Assembly: GCA_959602045.1 (NCBI GenBank)
Contig: CAUGRT010000035.1
Location: forward strand, 1-27,703
DNA: 27,703 nt
Direction: 5' to 3'
DNA from: an uncultured Clostridia bacterium
GTDB lineage: Bacteria > Bacillota > Clostridia > UBA1381
Of the stretch, positions 22,676-27,703 are shown in pieces. A program made the position numbers and the translations under genes. The stretch's first letter is position 1. Every line of letters starts with the position of its first letter. The notes below the pieces were generated by a model. That model was not told where the DNA came from. It was given only the letters and a program-made list of their open reading frames with translations, and searched no databases.

Positions 22676-22941
22676 CAAGAATATTTTACGGAAAGAACCA
22701 GTGCAACACTTTGCGGATGATTTGAAGTCCGGGGGATGAAGTGTTGAGTGAATTATGGGTAATTGCAGAGCGTGATTTTTTGAATGAAGTTTCATCTGTT
22801 TTTCGTTCTATGGAGGCGAGTTCCGCGCAACGTAGCGGATGTTTGAGCCGCAATAAAACGAAAAATTGATGAAACTTCCTGCGGATACATTTGGATTATT
22901 AGCAGTTATCTATGACAGAATAGAAGGGAAGGAGAATTTCA
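22676..22941 (+). promoter_or_regulatory. Long structured 5' leader of the SLH/glucosaminidase gene
   Basis: The leader contains two structured parts. The first is a perfect 8-bp stem CAACACTT (22704-22711) with AAGTGTTG (22739-22746), enclosing a CGGA/TCCG hairpin and a GGGGGA run. The second is copy 1 of the repeated hairpin element at 22786-22897. Cell-wall hydrolase genes in Firmicutes are often controlled by c-di-AMP (ydaO) riboswitches, and CGGGGGA followed by GTGAATTATGGG is faintly reminiscent. The hallmark GACAGCTAAC is absent, so I do not call one. Confidence 0.5.
22786..22897 (+). repeat. Structured repeat element, copy 1
   Basis: Two 26-nt arms (22786-22811 and 22853-22878) pair with two mismatches and one G-U. 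The central core runs from GGAGGCGAGTTCCGCGCAAC to GAGCCG and is identical to copy 2 except for one base. The core itself can fold (TCCGC/GCGGA inside GGC/GCC). A 3' tail GGATA..ATTTGGATT is also shared. It lies within the leader of the SLH/glucosaminidase gene. Confidence 0.85.
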
Positions 22942-24114
22942 ATGGAAAGGATACAATTGAAAAGGACAATCTCTTTGATTGCAGTTTTGGCGATGATGGG
23001 AGCTATGGCGATCCATGCTTTTGCGGAGGATTGGAGAGAGAAATTTGCGTGGTCTGTTCCAGGGGTGGAGTATTGCGTGAACAACGCTATTCTTTCGGGA
23101 GATCGCGGTGATTTGATGCTTGAAAGAAAAGTGACGCGTTCACAGGCGGCAAAGATGGCGGCGGTTGCATTCGGATTGCAGAATACCGGCTCCAATTCAT
23201 TCCGGGATACGGACAGCAGCTTATGGGATTATCCGTATATTAATGCGATTGAAGCCTATCTGCCGAACAAAAGCGCATTTTTCCGCGGCGAGGACAGTAT
23301 CACGCGAGAGGAATTTGCGGCATTGATCGGTTCGATTCTGGGGTACTCTGCCGATTATGATAATTCGCTTCATTCGGTTTTCTCGGATGCGGCTAAGATT
23401 GACTATAGCTATCGGGGATATGTGGCAAAGACGGTAGCTGCCGGGATTTTGACCGGTGCAAACGGGAATTTCAGACCGAAAGCGTATTTAACAAGAGCGG
23501 AGGCATGTACAGTGATTCAGCGCGCGGTGAATGTATCGGGCAGAACTGCGGAAATAGTGCAGCCTACAGTACAGCCTACGGCGCAGCCGCAGCAAGGGAA
23601 TGAACAGTTTACAACATCAACGAACATTCTCGGTGAGGCGCAGATCAGCGTGGAGCAGGCGCAGAAATGGGCGCGCAGCAAGGGTGCAACCGATAAATTT
23701 ATCAATATTGCTCCGACTTATTGGTATTACGGCGGTTTGACAGGGATTCGACCGGAGGTTCTTTATGCCCAGGCGGCGTTGGAAACCGGTTACGGACATT
23801 ATACCGGAGTCGTCAGTGAGGATATGAATAACTGGGCAGGAATCAAGGTTAAGGGCAGAAATGACGATGCCAAAGATGCGCATGAAAGCTTTGCAACTCC
23901 GGAAGAGGGGGCAAGAGCGCATTTTAATCATATGGCTGCCTATGTTGGTGTGGAGCCGGTCGGGACGCCGCATGGACGGTACTATTCGGTTAAGAGTCTG
24001 GATTGGGCAGGTACAGTTCGCACTTTAGAAGAGTTAAGCGGAAAATGGTGCCCGGATCCCGAATATGCAAAGAAGATTCTTGAGGGATGCTTGATACCGA
24101 TGTCGAATTTTTAA
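22942..24114 (+). CDS. Secreted SLH-domain N-acetylglucosaminidase (GH73-type)
   Basis: A 390-aa exported wall hydrolase. Residues 1-28 form a signal peptide (basic start, hydrophobic core, cleavage after AFA). Residues about 35-200 hold S-layer-homology repeats ('VTRSQAAKMAAVAFGL', 'ITREEFAALIGSILGY', 'LTRAEACTVIQRAV'), which anchor to secondary wall polymers. A Gln/Pro/Thr linker (205-225) follows, then a glucosaminidase domain (235-390) with 'LYAQAALETGYGHY', where Glu281 is the likely acid, and 'NNWAGIKVKG'. It would cut glycan strands during growth, division or sporulation. The start has GAAGGAG 8 nt upstream. The gene is alone between a long leader and a terminator. Confidence 0.92.
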   Translation: MERIQLKRTISLIAVLAMMGAMAIHAFAEDWREKFAWSVPGVEYCVNNAILSGDRGDLMLERKVTRSQAAKMAAVAFGLQNTGSNSFRDTDSSLWDYPYINAIEAYLPNKSAFFRGEDSITREEFAALIGSILGYSADYDNSLHSVFSDAAKIDYSYRGYVAKTVAAGILTGANGNFRPKAYLTRAEACTVIQRAVNVSGRTAEIVQPTVQPTAQPQQGNEQFTTSTNILGEAQISVEQAQKWARSKGATDKFINIAPTYWYYGGLTGIRPEVLYAQAALETGYGHYTGVVSEDMNNWAGIKVKGRNDDAKDAHESFATPEEGARAHFNHMAAYVGVEPVGTPHGRYYSVKSLDWAGTVRTLEELSGKWCPDPEYAKKILEGCLIPMSNF

Positions 24115-24131
24115 ATCACAAAAGAGCGCGG

Positions 24132-24169
24132 CGGCTCAGACCGGACGGCTGAGCCGAACGAGCTTTTTT
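24132..24169 (+). terminator. Terminator after the glucosaminidase gene
   Basis: An 8-bp GC-rich stem (CGGCTCAG with CTGAGCCG) is followed by GAACGAGC and TTTTTT. Confidence 0.85.
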
Positions 24170-24201
24170 GTACCGCTTTATGCGGTGGAATGGAGATTAT
24201 T

Positions 24202-26115
24202 ATGATATTGCTTACCGCAAGTAACATAAAAAAGATGTTTCTGGATGAAACGCTGTTTGACGGCGTTTCTTTTAATGTAGATTCTGCGGATAAAATCGGG
24301 TTTGTCGGAGTCAACGGCGCCGGGAAATCTACGCTTTTTAAAATTATCAACGGAGAAATGGATTATGATGCCGGAGAACTGTTTCGCAGTAAAGATTTAA
24401 GTATCGGATATTTGGAACAGTACGCCTGTGCCGACAGCGGAAGAACAATTTGGGAGGAGCTGCTGACGGTTTTTGCAGACGTGATTGAAATGGAACGGGA
24501 ATTAGAGGATATTCGTTTTGATATTGAGAATGAACGCGGCGATTTGCAAGCGTTGATTCATCGGCAAACGGCATTGCAGGAGAAATTTGCCGAGGCGGAT
24601 GGGTTCTATTATAAAAGTAAGGTTCGCGGTGTTTTACTGGGACTGGGATTTTCGGAGGAACAGTTCTCGTTGCCTGTCGGAAAGCTGTCGGGCGGACAAA
24701 AGACGAGGGTATCTTTGGGAAAAATTCTATTGAGCCGTTCCAACCTACTTTTATTGGACGAGCCGACAAACCATCTGGATATTGAGAGCGTGGAGTGGCT
24801 GGAGGGCTTTTTACAAGGCTATCAAGGCGCTTTTATCGTGATTTCGCATGACCGGTATTTCCTGGATCGGGTGACGAATAAAACGTTTGAGATGGAGGCA
24901 GGACGATTCCGATCATTTAACGGAAATTACAGCGCCTATGCGGCACAACGTGAGATTGATAAAAAGACGGAAGAACGCAATTATGAAAATACCGTGCGTG
25001 AGATTGAGCGTTTGGAGGGGATTGTTGAACAGCAGCGGCGGTGGAATCGGGAAAGAAATATCCGCACTGCCGAAAGCAAATTAAAGGTGATTGAAAAGCT
25101 GGAAAAGGAGCTTGTGACGCCGATCAGCGCAGAGGAGGAAATGCGTTTTACTTTCCGCGCGGTACAGGGCGGCGGAAATGATGTGATTCAGACCGATGAT
25201 CTTGGCATGCGCTTTGGCGAGAAACGGTTGTTTTCGCATGCGGACATGCTGATCAAAAAGGGCGAAAAGGTTTTTCTGCTTGGCCCGAATGGGTGCGGAA
25301 AGACAACATTGCTGAAAATTATTTTAGGGATGTATGAGCCGACAGAGGGAAGTTATCGGATCGGCGCGAATATCCATATCGGATATTACGATCAGATTCA
25401 AGAGAATCTCTCTATGGAGAAAACGATTTTTGACGAGATTTATGATGATTATCCGACCTTGACGCAAACGGAAATTCGAAATGCTTTGGCAATGTTTTTA
25501 TTTCGCGGCGAGGATGTTTTTAAGGAAATCAAGAAGCTTTCCGGCGGTGAGCGTGCGCGCGTGGAATTGGTGAAGCTGATGCTAAAGCCGACCAATTTGC
25601 TGATTATGGACGAGCCGACAAACCATTTGGATATTGAATCCAGAGAGGCGTTGGAGCGTGCGTTGGAGGGGTATGACGGAACCATTCTGATGGTTTCGCA
25701 CGACCGTTATTTCATTAATAAAACGGCGGATCGCATTTTATATCTTTCTCCGAACGGAATCAGAAGCTTTCAGGGCGGCTATGACGACTATCTCAAGGCG
25801 TTGGGGGAGCAGGCGGTTGCAGAGGAAAAGCAGGAGTCTGCCGGTGCGATGGATTACAAGGAGCAGAAAAAGCTTGAGGCGAAAAAGCGAAAGCTTGTGA
25901 ATGATTTTAAGAAAGCTGAAACGGCAATCACGGAAACTGAGGAAAAAATCACTTCTATAGAAACGGAACTAAGTCAGCCGGAGATTGCCGCAGACTACGA
26001 AAAAATTGCGGAGATTTCCGGGCGAATGGACGCTGCCAATGCAGAACTCGAACGGCTATATGCGGAGTGGGAGCGTTTGCAGAGCGAAATCGAAGAATAT
26101 GGAATTGAGGTATAG
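24202..26115 (+). CDS. ABC-F family ATPase (YdiF/Uup-like)
   Basis: A 637-aa soluble protein with two ABC ATPase domains and no membrane segments. ABC1 has Walker A GVNGAGKST (36-44) and signature LSGGQ (162-166) followed by a Walker B 'LLLLDEPTNHLD'. A charged linker (about 245-315) corresponds to the P-site tRNA interaction motif. ABC2 has GPNGCGKTT (361-369) and LSGGE (446-450). The C-terminus from about 540 is a Lys/Glu coiled coil as in Uup and YdiF. ABC-F proteins act on ribosomes stalled in translation; some give antibiotic resistance, but nothing here identifies that role. The start at 24202 is chosen because GGAG lies seven bases upstream. dtd follows three bases after its stop. Confidence 0.93.
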   Translation: MILLTASNIKKMFLDETLFDGVSFNVDSADKIGFVGVNGAGKSTLFKIINGEMDYDAGELFRSKDLSIGYLEQYACADSGRTIWEELLTVFADVIEMERELEDIRFDIENERGDLQALIHRQTALQEKFAEADGFYYKSKVRGVLLGLGFSEEQFSLPVGKLSGGQKTRVSLGKILLSRSNLLLLDEPTNHLDIESVEWLEGFLQGYQGAFIVISHDRYFLDRVTNKTFEMEAGRFRSFNGNYSAYAAQREIDKKTEERNYENTVREIERLEGIVEQQRRWNRERNIRTAESKLKVIEKLEKELVTPISAEEEMRFTFRAVQGGGNDVIQTDDLGMRFGEKRLFSHADMLIKKGEKVFLLGPNGCGKTTLLKIILGMYEPTEGSYRIGANIHIGYYDQIQENLSMEKTIFDEIYDDYPTLTQTEIRNALAMFLFRGEDVFKEIKKLSGGERARVELVKLMLKPTNLLIMDEPTNHLDIESREALERALEGYDGTILMVSHDRYFINKTADRILYLSPNGIRSFQGGYDDYLKALGEQAVAEEKQESAGAMDYKEQKKLEAKKRKLVNDFKKAETAITETEEKITSIETELSQPEIAADYEKIAEISGRMDAANAELERLYAEWERLQSEIEEYGIEV

Positions 26116-26118
26116 TGC

Positions 26119-26556
26119 ATGAGGGTTATTTTACAGCGCGTAAAAGAGGCGAGTGTTGCGGTAGAACAGGAGATTACCGGAGCAATCGGACAAGGCTTGC
26201 TGATTCTGGCAGGATTCGGCAAGGAGGATACCGAAGAACAGGTGGACTATATGGTACGAAAAATTTTGAAGCTTCGTATTTTTTCAGATCGGGAGGATAA
26301 GATTAATCTCAGTGTTTCCGATATTCATGGGGAACTCTTGGTTGTGTCGCAATTTACACTTTATTGGGATTGCAAAAAGGGAACGCGTCCATCCTTTGAC
26401 GGTGCAATGGAGCCGGCTCGCGCCGAAAAGCTTTATCTGTATTTTGTTGAAAAGATACGGGAAAGCGGTTTGAAAACAGAAACGGGCATTTTCGGAGCGG
26501 ATATGAAAGTGTCGCTTATTAATGACGGCCCGGTGACGGTATCGTTGGAACGATAA
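26119..26556 (+). CDS. dtd: D-aminoacyl-tRNA deacylase
   Basis: A 145-aa homodimeric proofreading enzyme that hydrolyses D-amino acids (and glycine mischarged on tRNA-Ala) from tRNA. Both active-site motifs are intact: 'SQFTLYWDCKKGTRPSF' (Ser77-Gln78-Phe79-Thr80) and 'NDGPVTVSL', with the cross-subunit Gly-Pro pair at 137-138. Length is typical. It forms an operon with the ABC-F gene: its ATG is three bases after that stop, with a GAGG site inside the end of the upstream frame. A strong terminator follows. Confidence 0.97.
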   Translation: MRVILQRVKEASVAVEQEITGAIGQGLLILAGFGKEDTEEQVDYMVRKILKLRIFSDREDKINLSVSDIHGELLVVSQFTLYWDCKKGTRPSFDGAMEPARAEKLYLYFVEKIRESGLKTETGIFGADMKVSLINDGPVTVSLER

Positions 26557-26560
26557 ATAG

Positions 26561-26600
26561 AAAAATCACGGTTGTGTGCTGCGCAGCCGTGATTTTTTTT
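26561..26600 (+). terminator. Terminator after dtd
   Basis: A 9-bp stem (AAATCACGG with CCGTGATTT), capped by a small CTGCGCAG region, followed by a run of eight T. Confidence 0.93.
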
Positions 26601-26629
26601 GTGTTCGACAAAACTTCTGTCGGTTCAAC

Positions 26630-26657
26630 AAAGGATTTATCATACAAAATATGGAAT
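26630..26657 (+). promoter_or_regulatory. Sigma-H-like promoter of the spoIIA operon
   Basis: AAAGGATTT (26630-26638), a 12-bp spacer, then ATGGAAT (26651-26657). This matches the sigma-H consensus RnAGGAwWW-N11-12-RnnGAAT at every defined base. In Bacillus and Clostridium spoIIA is a known sigma-H target. Confidence 0.75.
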
Positions 26658-26692
26658 TTTAAATAATGGGAGCCGATACAAGCGATTGCAAG

Positions 26693-26803
26693 GGAGATTT
26701 CATCTGTTTTCATTCTATGGAGGCGAGTTCCGCGCAACGTAGCGGATGTTTGAGCCGTAATAGAATGAAAACAGATGAAATCTCCGGATAAAATATTCGG
26801 ATT
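26693..26803 (+). repeat. Structured repeat element, copy 2
   Basis: The arms at 26693-26718 and 26760-26785 are perfectly complementary over 26 bp and enclose a 41-nt core almost identical to copy 1. The shared 3' tail GGATA..ATTCGGATT follows. The element sits between the sigma-H-like promoter and the spoIIAA ribosome-binding site, so it would be transcribed as part of the spoIIA leader. Confidence 0.87.
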
Positions 26804-26877
26804 GCGGAATATTACAGCTAAAAATTTTAGATGAATTAAGAATCGGCTGACAATTTTTAAGATAAGGAGGACAAGCG

Positions 26878-27219
26878 ATGGAGTCATCAATCATAGGGAA
26901 ATATAAGCTGCTTGTGGTTCATTTAAGCGGAGAACTGGATCATCATCGGGCGCAGACGATTCGGGAAAACATTGATCGTGAGCTGATGCGGAGAGGAGTC
27001 AGAAATCTGGCGATGGATTTTTCTGGAATGGGTTTTATGGATTCATCCGGATTGGGGTTGGTTATGGGTCGATACAAAAAAGTTGCGGCAATCGGCGGGA
27101 AGCTGATTGTTTATGGAATGAATGAAAATATAAAGAAGATTTTTCGGATGTGCGGATTGCAAAGAGCCGTCATTGTAGCGGAGAATCTGGAAAAAGGTAT
27201 GGAGGAGCTGAATCAATGA
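26878..27219 (+). CDS. spoIIAA: Anti-sigma F factor antagonist SpoIIAA
   Basis: A 113-aa STAS-domain protein that frees sigma-F by binding SpoIIAB after septation in sporulating cells. 'VVHLSGELDHHRAQTIRE' and 'FMDSSGLGLVMGRYK' are diagnostic. Ser56, the first Ser of DSSGLG, is the residue SpoIIAB phosphorylates and SpoIIE dephosphorylates (family knowledge, B. subtilis Ser58). The start has AAGGAGG 8 nt upstream. Its stop overlaps the spoIIAB start (ATGA), giving coupled, balanced synthesis. It is first in the tricistronic operon and follows a leader of about 210 nt holding repeat copy 2. Confidence 0.97.
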   Translation: MESSIIGKYKLLVVHLSGELDHHRAQTIRENIDRELMRRGVRNLAMDFSGMGFMDSSGLGLVMGRYKKVAAIGGKLIVYGMNENIKKIFRMCGLQRAVIVAENLEKGMEELNQ

Positions 27220-27644
27220 ATACGATGAAATTGGAATTTTTAAGCCGTTCGGAAAATGAGCGGTTTGCGCGGATGGTTGCGGCGGCATTTGTGTTGGAGC
27301 TGGATCCGACGATGGAACAGCTGTCGGAGATTAAGACAGCGGTTTCGGAGGCAGTTACCAACGCTATTATTCATGGTTATGACGGCGGCGAGGGAACGGT
27401 AATATTGGAGGGGGTTCTCGAGGATCATGCCGTTCAATTTTCTGTGACCGATTACGGTAAGGGGATTGATGATATTGAAAAGGCAAGGGAACCGCTATAC
27501 AGCGGAAAGCCGGAAATGGAGCGTTCCGGAATGGGATTTACGATTATGGAGAGTTTTATGGACAAGGTCGTTGTGGAAAGTGAGCCGGGGAAAGGAACTA
27601 TGGTGACGATGGTGAAAGCGGTGGAGGCGGAAGATGAGAGATAA
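27216..27644 (+). CDS. spoIIAB: Anti-sigma F factor / serine kinase SpoIIAB
   Basis: A 142-aa GHKL-fold kinase that holds sigma-F inactive and phosphorylates SpoIIAA. The N-box 'SEAVTNAIIHGYDGG' has Glu45 and Asn49, equivalent to the catalytic Glu and Mg-binding Asn. The G-box 'DYGKGIDDIEKAREP' and the lid/G2 'ERSGMGFTIMESFMD' are intact. The start at 27216 overlaps the spoIIAA stop; an upstream in-frame ATG at 27150 lies inside spoIIAA and would add an unrelated leader, so I reject it. sigF begins inside its 3' end. Confidence 0.97.
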   Translation: MNTMKLEFLSRSENERFARMVAAAFVLELDPTMEQLSEIKTAVSEAVTNAIIHGYDGGEGTVILEGVLEDHAVQFSVTDYGKGIDDIEKAREPLYSGKPEMERSGMGFTIMESFMDKVVVESEPGKGTMVTMVKAVEAEDER

Positions 27645-27703
27645 CGCTGCATTGATAACCCGGATACGAGAGGGAGATAAAGCAGCGAGGGATACAATGG
27701 TAG
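27634..27703 (+). CDS. sigF: RNA polymerase sigma-F factor, N-terminal part (runs off the window)
   Basis: The first 23 codons of the third spoIIA gene begin at the ATG at 27634, overlapping the end of spoIIAB by 11 bases. The residues MRDNAALITRIREGDKAARD continue the pattern 'I..IREGDK.ARD..V' typical of the sigma-F/sigma-G N-terminus. GGAGGCGG lies 6-7 nt upstream. The operon order spoIIAA-spoIIAB-sigF makes the call firm even though most of the gene is outside. Confidence 0.9.
   Translation, partial: MRDNAALITRIREGDKAARDTMV

Noticed and set aside
22676..22941. A c-di-AMP (ydaO) riboswitch call for the glucosaminidase leader
   Set aside because: Only a G-run and GTGAAT-like string resemble the class; the highly conserved GACAGCTAAC segment is not there.
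24202..26115. Calling the ABC-F protein an antibiotic-resistance determinant
   Set aside because: The domain layout and C-terminal coiled coil fit the housekeeping YdiF/Uup type; no resistance-specific feature can be seen.
27150..27215. Longer N-terminus for SpoIIAB from the ATG at 27150
   Set aside because: It lies inside spoIIAA, adds residues not found in the family, and the overlapping ATG at 27216 with the ATGA junction is the standard start.

Overview
The window has two parts. Positions 1 to about 18,720 carry one arm of a conjugative or mobilizable element, and about 18,720 to 27,703 is Clostridia-type chromosome. The host reads as an endospore-forming anaerobic member of the Clostridia (Firmicutes). 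The evidence is a spoIIAA-spoIIAB-sigF operon, an AdhE with Rex-like operators, an S-layer-anchored glucosaminidase, strong Shine-Dalgarno sites and canonical sigma-A promoters. I cannot name a genus.

Element arm. Every gene is on the minus strand, so the order of transcription runs from 18.5 kb down to 0. First comes replication and partition: a RepA_N-type initiator, a 65-aa protein, ParA and ParB. Next is a run of small accessory genes, including an 82-aa protein, a 39-aa DUF3789-like membrane peptide, two proteins that share a module, a Cys-rich protein and a 347-aa protein. A Phd/PIN toxin-antitoxin pair with its own promoter and palindromic operator follows. Then come a 48-aa Cys peptide, a 2,720-aa polyvalent protein (ArdC-like N-terminus, MutS-I-like segment, N6-adenine methylase, SF2/SNF2 helicase), a DUF3848 protein and a 211-aa protein. 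After a hairpin-rich gap that is the best oriT candidate come MobC, a MOBP-type relaxase and a PcfB/DUF3801 protein. The coupling protein and the rest of the transfer genes would lie beyond position 1. No integrase is in the window.

Junction. Near 18,720 the C-terminal remnant of an unknown minus-strand gene abuts a manganese-catalase pseudogene that lacks its N-terminus and carries a frameshift. This marks an old insertion or deletion boundary.

Chromosome. A tRNA-Ser(CGA)/tRNA-Pro(CGG) unit has its own promoter and terminator. Next is an apparently unannotated small RNA of about 165 nt with a perfect sigma-A promoter and an intrinsic terminator, then adhE, all on the minus strand. On the plus strand follow an SLH/glucosaminidase gene, an ABC-F ATPase, dtd, and the spoIIA operon (anti-anti-sigma, anti-sigma and the start of sigF) behind a consensus-like sigma-H promoter.

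The most unusual signal is a pair of near-identical structured elements with covarying 26-bp arms. They sit in the same orientation in the 5' leaders of the SLH/glucosaminidase gene and of spoIIAA. They look like an undescribed leader RNA or an oriented mobile repeat.
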